Assembly: GCA_014529385.2 (NCBI GenBank)
Contig: CM043964.1
Span: 3,147,497 to 3,211,496 of the forward strand
Direction of reading: 5' to 3'
DNA from: Adiantum capillus-veneris
Taxonomy: Eukaryota > Streptophyta > Polypodiopsida > Polypodiales > Pteridaceae
DNA: 64,000 bases
The translations under genes and the position numbers were made by a program. This document shows positions 38,711 through 49,707 of this stretch, one piece after another (position 1 is the first letter of the stretch; each line of letters opens with the position of its first letter). Below the pieces are notes generated by a model. The model was not told the DNA's origin and ran no database searches. It saw nothing but the letters and a program-made list of their open reading frames with translations.

Positions 38711-38721
38711 CCTCTCTCTTG
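38711..38721 (-). promoter_or_regulatory. polypurine tract of chromovirus body A
   Basis: The minus strand reads CAAGAGAGAGG just before TAATGTCATAA, the LTR start. It would prime plus-strand DNA synthesis. Bodies B and C lack it because their LTR is fused directly to gag sequence. Confidence 0.75.
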
Positions 38722-39063
38722 AAATCATAGTCATCCTCGACTATGGTGTAGAGAAGATAAAGCATATTCATGAGTCCTTTTATTAGCGGGTAGAGGATCC
38801 CTATGTTACCCTACGACATCATTCCATAATGGATGACTAGTCCATTTGGCGCTTGAGAGCCTGAGGTTTCCGCAAGCATGTCTGCACATCAGTCCTATCA
38901 CTCTTCCATAGTAGAGTGACAAGCTCTACTTGGTGTTTGGGAGACGTCGTCTCCACAAACTTGATCTAAGCATGCATACTACTTTATTTTTGTGCACAAA
39001 TAAAGAAAAAGAGAGTCTTATAAGACAAAAACTTTGTTCATTTTTAACATTTTGTACATTTGC

Positions 39064-42000
39064 TTACTCTTGAGAAGCATTGTAAGCATTGACAAGGTTT
39101 AGGTTATCCTTTAATTGTATGCCTTGCATCCATCTAGCATCTTCAAAAGGATAATTCTTAAACTTAATAAGATATCGTCGGATAGTCTTACCGCCTCTTA
39201 ATACCTTGTCTTCATGTCGGAGAATGGACTCGGGCTGCAGCACCTCCTCTTGGTCCTCGATCTCCGCTGGGTCTTCAATAGTTGGTTCTTGAGGTGGCTC
39301 TCCTTTGTAAGGCTTTAATAGGCTCACATGAAAAGCATTGTGTATGAGCCAATGATTGGGCAACTTGAGTTGATAGGCCATGTCATTGATTGGCCTAAGA
39401 ATCTGAAAGGGACCATAGTACCTTTTTGCTAGTTTAGCATAGTACTTTTGTTGGCCCGTAGGATTCTTGCCCGTCGTGTGCCTTAAGAGAGCCTTGGGAA
39501 ACTTTAACAAGACCCAATCGTTTTCTTTAAAGGCTTGGGCTCTTCTGTGCTTGTCAGCAGCAGTCTTTTGCCTTTGCTGTGAGATAGAGATAGCATCTTT
39601 AATCTTTTGAAATGATTCTTGTAGGTCTCGGCTATACTCATCTGCAGCGAAGATCTTTCCATGTACTTTAAGTAGCAAGGGACTTTTTGATCTTCCCTCA
39701 ATTACCTCAAAAGGTGCTTTTCTCGTGGAAGTATGTACAGTGTTATTGTAAGCATACTCCACTAAGGGTAAGTACTTCTCCCATTGGGATCTTTGATCTA
39801 CTTCCGTTACATAGGCTTTTAGTAGATCGAGAATGGTTAGGTTAGCTATTTCACTTTGGCCATCAGTTTGTGGATGATAGGCCGAAGAGAAGTTTAGCCT
39901 TGTTCCTAAATTCTCAAAGAGACCCTTCGAGAAATTACTGGTCATTGTAGGATCTCTATCCGACACTATGGACATGGGCAAGCCATGGTACTTGAAAATT
40001 TGTGAAATAAAGAGGGTTGCCATTTGATGGGATTTGATAGTCTTTTTGACAGGTATAAAATGAGCTTGTTTACTAAATCTGTCTACTATCGTCCATATTC
40101 CCGTATTCCCATGGATAGACTTAGGCAATCCAAAGATAAAATCCATGGATATGCTCTCCCATGGTGAATTAGGGATTGGCAAGGGTTGAAGCAATCCAAG
40201 TTGCTTCCCTCTATCAAATTTTGTCTTTTGGCATACCACACATTTGGAAACATACTCTTGTATGTTCACTTTCATGGTAGGCCAATAGAAATATGTTTCA
40301 ATTCCCTTTAAGGTAGACTGAATCCCTCTATGCCCCGCATAAGGTGGAGCATGAGATTCATACATTACTTTCTCACGTAGTGAGTTAGTAACGCATAGTC
40401 TATTGCCATAGAGAAGATAACCATGTTGTAAAGTAAATGGTTCTTCTTTCTTCCCTAATGCAAGGGCTGAAATCACATCTCTAAAATCGGGATCAATAGC
40501 ATACTCATCTATCATTGAAGATAGATCATTGTGAGTTGCTATGGAAACCACATTCACTCTCGGCCGTCTTGAGAGTGCATCAGCTACTTGATTATGCTTG
40601 CCAGCAATGTGAGCAATATGAAAATGAAATTGCGAAAGGAAATTTGCCCACCTCATTTGTTTGTCGAAGAGCTTGGCATGCGTCATGAAGTACTTAAGAC
40701 TTTGGTGATCCATTCGCAGAATGAAAGGAGTCCCCAATAAATAGTGCTTCCATGAGTCTAATGCATGTAGAACTACAAGGAGTTCCTTTTCGTATATGCC
40801 TAGATCTTGCTCAACAGGGTCGAGCCGTCGACTCTCATAGCCTATGGCATGCCCTTCTTGGAGCAAAACAGCTCCAAGGCAATCACCACAAGCATCGCAT
40901 TGGACCTCAAATGGTTTTGAGAGATCCGGTAGTGTAAGCACAGGTTGAGAGATAAGCTTTTCTTTAAGCTTTTCGAAAGCATTGTTCTCCTTAGCAGACC
41001 ATGTATACCTAACGCTTTTCTTTGTTAGGTCATGTAATGGTCCTGAAATTTGTGAGAACTTTTCTATGAAGCGTCTATAGTATGCACACATACCTATGAA
41101 GCTTCTTAGTTCATGAAGATTCCTTGGTTTAGGCCATCCTTTTATTACCTCTAACTTGGATGGATCCATTTGGATGCCATCTTGAGAGATAATGTGACCT
41201 AAATACTGAATCTCTTGCAAGAAAAATTCACTTTTCTTTCGATTAACATAAATTTTATTCTCTCTCAAAACTTGAAATATTACCTGGAGGTGTTTCTTGT
41301 GTTCCTCCAATGAATTGGAGTAGATGATAATATCATCAAAGAACACTCCAGTGAAGGGTCGATGAGTCCTGAACAGCTTCTCCATCAAGCAGTTGAATGT
41401 GGCTGGTGCATTGGTCAAGCCAAAATGCATGACAATGTATTCGTAAAGACCAAATGTAGTACGAAATGCGGTCTTTACAATGTCTTGATCAACTATCCTT
41501 ATTTGATGATAGCCACTTTTTAGGTCAACCCTACTGAAGTAGGTCGATCCTTGTAGCTTATCAAATAGGTCTTCTACCCGTGGAACGGGAAACCTATTCT
41601 TGATAGTGATCCTATTTAGTGCTCTATAGTCAACACACATACGATATGTGCCGTCTTTCTTTTGCACTAATAGCACAGGTGAGCAAAATGGAGATGAGCT
41701 TGGCCTAACCATACCCTTCTCAACAAACTTATGAACTTGCCGCATAATCTCCTCTTGTTGAGCTTGAGAAACTCTATAAGGAGGTTTATTAGGCAGTGAA
41801 CTTCCTGGAAGAAGTTCAATTGCATGGTCATGATTACCTCGTTTAGGAGGTAGCTCATAAGGGATGTCGTCAATAAAAACATCTTGAAACCCCTTGAGAA
41901 AATTGGATAACTCTATTTCCTTTTGGTTGCTTTTATTTTCTTTTGCTAAAGCATTAGGTTCATTTTGAGAGTCTTTAACAAAAATCATGTACACGGAAAT

Positions 42001-42081
42001 AGAGCTCTTTATTGACTTGTTGAAAGCTGGTGTATGTACAATGGGGATGGTGTTACCCATTTCCTTAGCATCTATATACAT
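39064..42081 (-). CDS. pol: chromovirus pol: RT, RNase H, integrase, chromodomain
   Basis: An uninterrupted 1005-codon frame. RT is at about residues 125-300, with RMCVDYRALN (147-156), LKSGYHQIRI (187-196) and catalytic FFDD (247-250). RNase H is at about 385-505, with Asp396, the YEKELLV block (430-436), MDHQSLKYF (457-465) and the ADALSR end (500-505). In the integrase, the zinc site has His577, His584, Cys614 and Cys617, and the catalytic triad Asp647, Asp708 and Glu744 is complete. The region ending HNAFHVSLLKPY (914-925) comes next. A chromodomain follows at about 950-990 with YLIKFKNYPFEDARWM, which in this family binds chromatin marks and guides insertion. The true polyprotein would enter from gag-protease: the frame is open upstream of the first ATG (VKFPERRISFKFREKD). 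All key residues are present, so the enzymes could be active if expressed. RNase H has DACG where most have DAS. Confidence 0.95.
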   Translation of the reverse strand: MYIDAKEMGNTIPIVHTPAFNKSIKSSISVYMIFVKDSQNEPNALAKENKSNQKEIELSNFLKGFQDVFIDDIPYELPPKRGNHDHAIELLPGSSLPNKPPYRVSQAQQEEIMRQVHKFVEKGMVRPSSSPFCSPVLLVQKKDGTYRMCVDYRALNRITIKNRFPVPRVEDLFDKLQGSTYFSRVDLKSGYHQIRIVDQDIVKTAFRTTFGLYEYIVMHFGLTNAPATFNCLMEKLFRTHRPFTGVFFDDIIIYSNSLEEHKKHLQVIFQVLRENKIYVNRKKSEFFLQEIQYLGHIISQDGIQMDPSKLEVIKGWPKPRNLHELRSFIGMCAYYRRFIEKFSQISGPLHDLTKKSVRYTWSAKENNAFEKLKEKLISQPVLTLPDLSKPFEVQCDACGDCLGAVLLQEGHAIGYESRRLDPVEQDLGIYEKELLVVLHALDSWKHYLLGTPFILRMDHQSLKYFMTHAKLFDKQMRWANFLSQFHFHIAHIAGKHNQVADALSRRPRVNVVSIATHNDLSSMIDEYAIDPDFRDVISALALGKKEEPFTLQHGYLLYGNRLCVTNSLREKVMYESHAPPYAGHRGIQSTLKGIETYFYWPTMKVNIQEYVSKCVVCQKTKFDRGKQLGLLQPLPIPNSPWESISMDFIFGLPKSIHGNTGIWTIVDRFSKQAHFIPVKKTIKSHQMATLFISQIFKYHGLPMSIVSDRDPTMTSNFSKGLFENLGTRLNFSSAYHPQTDGQSEIANLTILDLLKAYVTEVDQRSQWEKYLPLVEYAYNNTVHTSTRKAPFEVIEGRSKSPLLLKVHGKIFAADEYSRDLQESFQKIKDAISISQQRQKTAADKHRRAQAFKENDWVLLKFPKALLRHTTGKNPTGQQKYYAKLAKRYYGPFQILRPINDMAYQLKLPNHWLIHNAFHVSLLKPYKGEPPQEPTIEDPAEIEDQEEVLQPESILRHEDKVLRGGKTIRRYLIKFKNYPFEDARWMQGIQLKDNLNLVNAYNASQE

Positions 42082-44015
42082 GTCTTTTTCCCTGAACTTA
42101 AAGGAGATTCTCCTTTCAGGAAATTTAACATCGGTAGCCAGCGGTCAAACCATGGTGCCCTAGGATTACATCCTCATGCTTGAGAGGAGAGATAAAGAAG
42201 TCCTCTCTATCCACATAGCCTTGGACATGAAGCCTCAATTTCCCGATTAAGGGAGTGACTGAAGCTTCTTGCCCCTTGAAGGCACTGTCTGCGGGTAGGA
42301 AATCTCCCATCTCGTAGGATTGTATGCCTAGCTTGGTGGCTAACTCCATAGATATAAAATTGTGAGTAGAACCAGGGTCAAAGAGAATAAAAGCATCATG
42401 TTCTCTTACCTTTCCCCAAGCATGACATAGAGGATATCCTTTGTGGTGACTTTGGTGAGTCTCCTCTTCTTGGATTTCAACCAAAGAAGCTCTAGAAGGA
42501 TCTTGGCGGTTGTTCTTTTGGGGACAAGCGCGGTATGCATGCCCTTGTTCGCCACACTTGAAACACCGGTTATCTTTACAATAACGCTCAGGCTCTTCAG
42601 GAGAGAGTTTATTCTTACCTTTATAAACTCCCTTCTCTTTAGCTTTGTTGAAATTTCCCTTAGGAGCCTTTTGGACATTGTCCTTCCCCTTAGGCTCATT
42701 GGAACCCTTGTTTTCTGGGGGTTTATTATTTCTTTTAGCCCCCGTTTGGAAATTGATTCGAGAGGCCACCATAGTATGGTGTATTACCACCGATATGGTA
42801 TGTGGCCTTTGGGAGTTGACATATATACTCCGCCATTTCTTCGGTTAAGCCCGCACAAAATTGTTTCTTTTGCTCTCCAAAATCCAACTTTTTGAAGACA
42901 CTGGCTTTGAGTTGTAGGTCCCAAAACTTGTCTACATATTTGTGGATGGATTCATTGGGAGAGAGCTTTAAGCTTCGCCATTCGGTGAGTACTTTGTCTT
43001 TGGCATCGGTGGCCAAAAACTGCTTCATAATGGAAGCTCTTAAAGCTTTCCATGTTCGTGGAGCTTCACCGTTGGCTCGTAAGCTAGACCACCATTGTCT
43101 GGTGGACTTTTGAAAGTGAATAGCTACATGGCGTAGCTTAGAGGACTCCGTGAAGCCCTCATCTCCAAACGCCGCATTGAATTGCTGGATAAAGGCCAAG
43201 ACTTTGTCCGTAGCACCAAAGGTACCATCATAGGTAAGGAAAGAGATGCTCTTCCCTCCCTCTTTGAATTTCTTCAGCTTGGACGACCTCTTCCATCCGG
43301 CATAGGATTTCCTATGGCCTCTTCTTTTTGATGGTTCAAAGGTTGAACCATCACTTTCTTTAGAGGGTGAAGAATTTGAAGAAGGTGGAGAAGAGGTTGA
43401 CCTCTTTCTCGCCTTTTTCTTGTCTTGATCTTTGTCATCTTCACCATAGCTTTCATAAGAGGAAGAGGATGAAGAAGATGAAAAAGAGGGTGTCCTCTTT
43501 CTCGCCTTTTTCTTCTCTTGCTTTTTATCATCCCTCTTTGAATTATGGCGTGGAGAAGAGTGTGATGGTCTTCTCCGCTTTGGTGGTGATGAAGAGCATT
43601 CAGCCCGCCGTCTTTGTGGAGCAATCTCCGCCGAGGTGGTGGGAGACTCGCTTCTTTCTCGTTCCTTCGGTGGAGGCTCTTGAGTTCTCCTTTGGGAAGG
43701 AGATACATCATCAAGAAGTAAATTCTTGAGCCCTTCATAAGGATTCTCTTCTTATTCCCAAATCGGAGAGAGACCTCTTTTGATAGTCGCACAAGGAGGC
43801 TTCCTAGGTGTTCTCTCGTCATGGTGATGAGCTTGGAGAATCCCCTGAGCACGGAGCTGCCGTTGCATTTCACTTTGGAGAGATGGATTGCCCATGACTT
43901 GTTGAAGCCTAGAAACAAGATAGTTAACAAGCATTGAAGCATCATTATTAGCTTGCTCATGAGCAAAATCAAAGTTATCAACATTAATTTCACTCTCTTT
44001 ACTATTGTCAGCCAT
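42082..44015 (-). pseudogene. chromovirus gag-protease, body A (broken)
   Basis: ATG at 44015 (MADNSKESEINVDNFDFAHE). In order: helical N-terminus; a TAA near 43750 where the sister bodies have GAA; a Lys/Ser-rich RS-like region (about 43560-43330); the gag core (43230-42850) with FQKSTRQWWSSLRANGEAPR; a 4-base ATAT insertion near 42822 that shifts the frame; zinc knuckle CFKCGEQGHAYRAC (about 42570-42530); and protease FDPGSTHNFIS (about 42395-42360). Near 42160 two single-base deletions relative to copy A1 spoil the HEDVILGTPWF block, although the frame then returns to that of pol. So gag-protease has one stop and several frameshifts while pol is intact. Confidence 0.88.
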
Positions 44016-44433
44016 TCTAACAACTTTTAGGTGTAAACTTTTTAGGTGTACTTTGGCACTTCAAGCCCTAGTTGCTACTCCTCTTTACCCCTTTAGAAAA
44101 AGCACTCAAGCTACTGTACCCGCGGCTCATGATACCATTAATTGCAAGGAATAGAAGAGAGGGCCTTTCGACACCAAAACAGCACCGGCTCCTGTCAAGC
44201 TTCTAATAGCTCAATAGTGGTTAAGCCGTAGGCAAGCCCCGTAGGACTCCACTATTAAGACCATAGCTCTCGACGGTGATGCCCCGTTAACTGCACGAAG
44301 GCAGGTGCACTGCAAGGCTCAAAAATCCCTATTCTACTTACTCACAGGCAATTAATAATACCAACCATTTGTAGCTAGCTTGAGGACCTCCCTTCTTGAG
44401 CAAGAAAAGAGAAACCTTGAGCTCTGATACCAA
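44016..44433 (-). other. leader and primer binding site, body A
   Basis: A leader of about 400 bp. The minus strand at 44432-44421 reads TGGTATCAGAGC, an exact initiator tRNA-Met primer site, one base after the LTR2 end. The same exact site occurs at 48104-48093 (body B) and 51724-51713 (body C). Confidence 0.93.
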
Positions 44434-45131
44434 TGTAACATTTAATGGCCTAATAACTTATGTGTAGCGGAAATTAGCATCAACATAGTGGGCATTTCGT
44501 TAGAATAGATTCCTAATGAGAATTACAAGAGTTCTTGGGTGGAGAGAGCAACAAAAAGCATAACACCTAGTAAAATAGCATCAATAATACTTTCAAAAGA
44601 GAGAGAAATTAAGCTATTGACAACAGTTGAGGATCGGATTTGCATGGAGCCGATCCCCCCTCCAAAAGGCTTTGTATTATGGTTTCTCCCATCAAGAGAG
44701 ACATTGTACAATACAATTCTTTGTGTTCCTTCAAGACTAGCTAGTGCAATGAAGATGGAAGCTTCATGCACTAAGCAAAACACTTAATCAAACACAACTT
44801 GAATTATCCCCGTTCTCAGACCCAAGACCTCACACACCTTCGAAGATGGTGAGAGCTAGCAGGGTATGAGAGTAGATTGAGAGGAAGAAGGAGTATCTTA
44901 CGAGAAAGATGTACATCTCCTCACATAGTCACTCATATGTAGCATAGCTTAGCGTAGTAATTAGCTTCATAGAGGAGATGAGTATGCATTGAAGCTTGGC
45001 TCTTGGTTGGATTTGCATCCACATGCCAAGAGAGTGTTGATGTAGCTTCTATCTCACAAGCTTGGAGTAGGTGATGAGCTCTCCATTAAAGCTTGGGAGG
45101 ATATAGAGTATTCTTTCTTCACACACGGTCA

Positions 45132-45211
<80 letters not shown>

Positions 45212-46086
45212 TCAATGCCAAGAAAAAATCAGCCCCCTCTCTCTCTTGGGCGAGCCCTTCCTGCTAAATTGGTCTGGCTTTTGCCTCATTGGACCTCCCC
45301 AAGTCAAGCCAATGGGTGTTAAGCAGCATAAGTGATAGCCTTCTGACATGTGTCCCCCTTTCCCCTTTTGTGAGAGCTTTAGGTAATTAAATAATTAAAC
45401 TAAACTCTAATTGGACCCCTTTGCCTCCTGGCCAATAGGAATCAGGCAAGCCATTGGGCTCCTGAATGCTCATTGGACCCCTTGGGAGACTGCCCAATAG
45501 TCTTCTAGGAGACTTAATTCTCATTGTTTTCTTTTATTAAATGTTTTTAAATTAATTAAACTAGATTTACTCTAGCTTAATTCTCATTGGTCCACTTCAA
45601 GGGTCTTCCAATAGGAATTCGGCACACCTTGTGGGCATCTGGCCTAGGGAGCTGACATGTGTCCCTAATTCCCTTTGTGTAAAGGGAGCCTGTGTGTGTG
45701 TGTGTGTGACTTTCTCTCTCATCCCCTACTAAATGGGCTCGCCCCCTCCTTTGTAGGCTTTAAAGAAGACTTTTGTACACACACTAAGCATCCAATTTTC
45801 CCTAGGGTTGACCTTTGGACACAACCTTTGAATTTTGGAACCTTAGCATTTTGGAAGTCTTAATGGGCTGAACCTTAGGTCTTTTTAGCCCATTGTTGCA
45901 CATGGCTCTTTTGCAGATGGCCCCCCCCTTTTGATCCCTATTTTCCCTCCTTTGGATCCCTACTGTGGCTGGTCTGCTAGCTTAACCAATATTCTAGCTT
46001 TTTCTCCCCTGGTACCTCCCCACATTAAATGATCAGTTTAATATGAGAAAATCATTTAGGAGAATTAGATATTGATTATTATGACA
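44434..46086 (-). repeat. LTR2
   Basis: TGTAACATTTAATGG to TATTATGACA, 1653 bp. TG site 1 is about 75 bp (45137-45210) and site 2 about 18 bp. Variants GGATCGGATTTGC and GTTCTTGGGTGG are shared with the first part of LTR3. Confidence 0.95.
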
Positions 46087-46370
46087 TTTCCCCAAGCATG
46101 GCATAGAGGAGATCCTTTGTGGTGAGTTTGGTGAGTCTCCTCTTCTTGGATTTCAACCAAGGAAGCTCTAGGAGGATCTTGGCGGTTGTTCTTTTGGGGA
46201 CAAGCGCGGTACGCATGCCCTTGTTCGCCACACTTGAAACACCGGTTATCTTTACGATAACGCTCAAGCTCTTCAAGAGAGAGTTTATTCTTACCTTTAT
46301 AAACTCCCTTCTCTTTAGCTTTGTTGAAATTGCCCTTAGGAGACTTTTGGACATTGTCCTTCCCCTTAGG
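46087..46370 (-). pseudogene. gag C-terminal remnant with zinc knuckle, body B
   Basis: It follows the gag stop of body B, carries the Lys-rich linker and the zinc-knuckle region, and ends abruptly where TTTCCCCAAGC joins the LTR2 end TATTATGACA. Protease, RT, RNase H, integrase and polypurine tract are all missing (the equivalent of 38708-42410 in body A). Confidence 0.88.
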
Positions 46371-47687
46371 CTAATTGGAACCCTTGTTTTCCGGGGGTTT
46401 ATTATTTCTTTTAACCCCCGTTTGGAAATTGATTCGAGAGGCCACCATAGTATGGTGTATTACCGCCGATATGGTGCGTGGCCTTTGGGAGTTGACATAC
46501 TCCGCCATTTCTTCGGTTAAGCCCGCACAAAATTGTTGCTTTTGCTCTCCAAAATCCAACCTTTTGAAGACAGTGGCTTTGAGTTGTAGGTCCCAAAACT
46601 TGTCTACATATTTGTGGATGGATTCATTGGGAGAGAGCTTTAAGCTTCGCCATTCGGTGAGTACTTTGTCTTTGCCCTCGGTGGCCAAAAACTGCTTCAT
46701 AATGGAAGCTCTTAAAGCTTTCCATGTTCGTGGAGCTTCACCGTTGGCTCGTAGGCTAGACCACCATTGTCTGGTGGACTTTTGAAAGTGCATAGCTACA
46801 TGGCGTAGCTTAGAGGACTCCGTGAATCCCTCATCTCCAAACGCCGCATCGAATTGTTGGATAAAGGCCAAGACTTTGTCCGTAGCACCAAAGGTACCAT
46901 CATAGGTAAGGAAAGAGATACTCTTCCCTCCCTCTTTGAATTTCTTCAACTTGGACGACCTCTTCCATGCGGCATAGGATTTCCTATGGCCTCTTCTTTT
47001 TGATGGTTCAAAGGTTACACCATCACTTTCTGCAGAAGGTGAAGAATTTGAAGAAGGTGGAGAAGAGGGTGACCTCTTTCTCATCTTTTTCTTGTCTTGA
47101 TCTTTGTCGTCTTCACCATAGCTTTCATAAGAGGAAGAGGATGAAGAAGATGGAGAAGAGGGTGTCCTCTTTCTCGCCTTTTTCTTCTCTTGCTTTTTAT
47201 CATCCCTCTTTGAATTATGGCGTGGAGAAGAGTGTGATGGTCTTCTCCGCTTTGGTGGTGATGGAGAGCATTCAGCCCGCCGTCTTTGTGGAGCAATCTC
47301 CGCCGAGGTGGCGGGAGACTCGCTTCTTTCTCGTTCCTTCGGTGGAGGCTCTTGAGTTCTCCTTTGGGAAGGAGATACATCATCAAGAAGTAAATTCTTG
47401 AGCCCTTCATAAGGATTCTCTTCTTCTTCCCAAATCGGAGAGAGACCTCTTTTGGTAGTCGCACAAGGAGGCTTCCTAGGTGTTCTCTCGTCATGGTGAT
47501 GAGCTTGGAGAATCCTTTGAGCACGGAGCTGCCGTTGCATTTCACTTTGGAGAGATGGATTGCCCATGGCTTGTTGAAGCCTAGAAACAAGATAGTTAAC
47601 AAGCATTGAAGCATCATTAGTAGCTTGCTCATGAGCAAAATCAAAGTTATCAACATTAATTTCACTCTCTTTACTATTGTCAGCCAT
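46371..47687 (-). CDS. gag: chromovirus gag, body B (open, truncated by stop)
   Basis: A 438-codon frame from the ATG at 47687. N-terminal helical part (1-65, MLVNYLVSRLQQAMG); a conserved EEEENPYEGLKNLLLDD block (about 90-105); a Lys/Arg/Ser-rich region (about 165-230) resembling RS-type RNA-binding segments; gag core (about 265-375) with HVAMHFQKSTRQWWSSLR and SPNESIHKYVDKFWDLQLK; and ISAVIHHTMVASRINFQTG near the end. It stops at KGSN, where body A has a Glu codon, because TCA on the plus strand became TAA (TAG stop at 46371). The zinc knuckle is therefore cut off. It is the longest open gag of the family in this window and could still make a knuckle-less particle protein. Confidence 0.85.
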   Translation of the reverse strand: MADNSKESEINVDNFDFAHEQATNDASMLVNYLVSRLQQAMGNPSLQSEMQRQLRAQRILQAHHHDERTPRKPPCATTKRGLSPIWEEEENPYEGLKNLLLDDVSPSQRRTQEPPPKERERSESPATSAEIAPQRRRAECSPSPPKRRRPSHSSPRHNSKRDDKKQEKKKARKRTPSSPSSSSSSSYESYGEDDKDQDKKKMRKRSPSSPPSSNSSPSAESDGVTFEPSKRRGHRKSYAAWKRSSKLKKFKEGGKSISFLTYDGTFGATDKVLAFIQQFDAAFGDEGFTESSKLRHVAMHFQKSTRQWWSSLRANGEAPRTWKALRASIMKQFLATEGKDKVLTEWRSLKLSPNESIHKYVDKFWDLQLKATVFKRLDFGEQKQQFCAGLTEEMAEYVNSQRPRTISAVIHHTMVASRINFQTGVKRNNKPPENKGSN

Positions 47688-48105
47688 TCTAACAACTTTT
47701 AGGTGTAAACTTTTTAGGTGTACTTTGGCACTTCAAGCCCTAGTTGCTACTCCTCTTTACCCCTTTAGAAAAAGCACTCAAGCTACTGTACCCGCGGCTC
47801 ATGATACCATTAATTGCAAGGAATAGAAGAGAGGGCCTTTCGACACCAAAACAGCACCGGCTCCTGTCAAGCTTCTAATAGCTCAATAGTGGTTAAGCCG
47901 TAGGCAAGCCCCGTAGGACTCCACTATTAAGACCATAGCTCTCGACGGTGATGCCCCGTTAACTGCACGAAGGCAGGCGCACTGCAAGGCTCAAAAATCC
48001 CTATTCTACTTACTCACATGCAATTAATAATACCAACCATTTGTAGCTAGCTTGAGGACCTCCCTTCTTGAGCAATAAAAGAGAAACCTTGAGCTCTGAT
48101 ACCAA

Positions 48106-48804
48106 TGTAACATTTAATGGCCTAATAACTTATGTGTAGCGGAAATTAGCATCAACATAGTGGGCATTTCATTAGAATAGATTCCTAATGAGAATTACAA
48201 GAGTTCTTGGGTGGAGAGAGCAACAAAAAGCATAACACCTAGTAAAATAGCATCAATAATACTTTCAAAAGAGAGAGAAATTAAGCTATTGACAACAGTT
48301 GAGGATCGGATTTGCATGGAGCCGATCCCCCCTCCAAAAAGCTTTGTATTATGGTTTCTCCCATCAAGAGAGACATTGTACAATACAATTCTTTGTGTTC
48401 CTTCAAGACTAGCTAGTGCAATGAAGATGGAAGCTTCATGCACTAAGCAAGACACTTAATCAAATACAACTTAAATTATCCCCGTTCTCAGACCCAAGAC
48501 CTCACACACCTTCGAAGATGGTGAGAGCTAGCAGGATATGAGAGTAGATTGAAAGGAAGAAGGAGTATCTTACGAGACAGATGTACATCTCCTCACATAG
48601 TCACTCATATGTAGCATAGCTTAGCTTAGTAATTAGCTTTGTAGAGGAGATGAGCCTGCATTGAAGCTTGGCTCTTGGTTGGATTTGCATCCACATGCCA
48701 AGAGAGTGTTGATGTAGGCTTCTACCTCACAAGCTTGGAGTAGGTGATGAGCTCTCCATTAAAGCTTCGGAGGAGATAGAGTATTCTTTCTTCACACATG
48801 GTCA

Positions 48805-48838
<34 letters not shown>

Positions 48839-49707
48839 TCAATGCCAAGAAAAAATCAGCCCCCTCTCTCTCTTGGGCGAGCCCTTCCTGCTAAATTGGT
48901 CTGGCTTTTGCCTCATTGGACCTCCCCAAGTCAAGCCAATGGGTGTTAAGCAGCATAAGTGATAGCCTTCTGACATGTGCCCCCCTTTCCCCTTTTGTGA
49001 GAGCTTTAGGTAATTAAATAATTAAACTAAACTCTCATTGGACCCCTTTGCCTCCTGGCCAATAGGAATCAGGCAAGCCATTGGGCTCCTGAATGCTCAT
49101 TGGACCCCTTGGGAGACTGCCCAATAGTCTTCTAGGAGACTTAATTCTCATTGGTTTCTTTTATTAAATGTTTTTAAATTAATTAAACTAGATTTACTCT
49201 AGCTTAATTCTCATTGGTCCACTTCAAGGGTCTTCCAATAGGAATTCGGCACACCTTGTGGGCATCTGGCCTAGGCATGTGTCCCTAATTCTCTTTGTGT
49301 AAAGGGAGCGTGTGTGTGTGTGTGTGTGACTTTCTCTCTCATCCCCTACTAAATGGGCTCGCCCCCTCCTTTGTAGGCTTTGAAGAAGACTTTTGTACAC
49401 ACACTAAGCATCCAATTTTCCCTAGGGTTGACCTTTGGACACAACCTTTGAATTTTGGAACCTTAGCATTTTGGAAGTCCTAATGGGCTGAACCTTAGGG
49501 TCTTTTTAGCCCATTGTTGCACATGGCTCTTTTGCAGATGGCCCCCCCCTTTTGATCCCTATTTTCCCTCCTTTGGATCCCTACTGTGGCTGGTCTACTA
49601 GCTTAACCAATATTCTAGCTTTTTCTCCCCTGGTACCTCCCCACATTAAATGATCAGTTTAATATGAGAAAATCATTTAGGAGAATTAGATATTGATTAT
49701 TATGACA
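48106..49707 (-). repeat. LTR3 (mosaic)
   Basis: TGTAACATTTAATGG to TATTATGACA, 1602 bp. Its first 340 bp follow LTR2. From about 48447 to the TG site it follows LTR1 (AGCAAGACACTTAATCAAAT, then GAGACAGATG). The last third follows LTR4 (GGCCTAGGCATGTGTCCC, lacking GAGCTGA). TG site 1 is about 28 bp. Confidence 0.93.

Noticed and set aside
39064-42081. Host gene, because it is the longest intact frame in the window
   Set aside because: The domain order RT-RNase H-integrase-chromodomain, the flanking LTRs, primer site and polypurine tract show that it is retrotransposon pol.
43274-44023. 249-codon minus frame starting MLEWLTIVKRVKL, also at 47081-47695 and 50792-51316
   Set aside because: It overlaps gag in another frame. 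The gag frame has conserved domain motifs between copies, and this one is a shadow.
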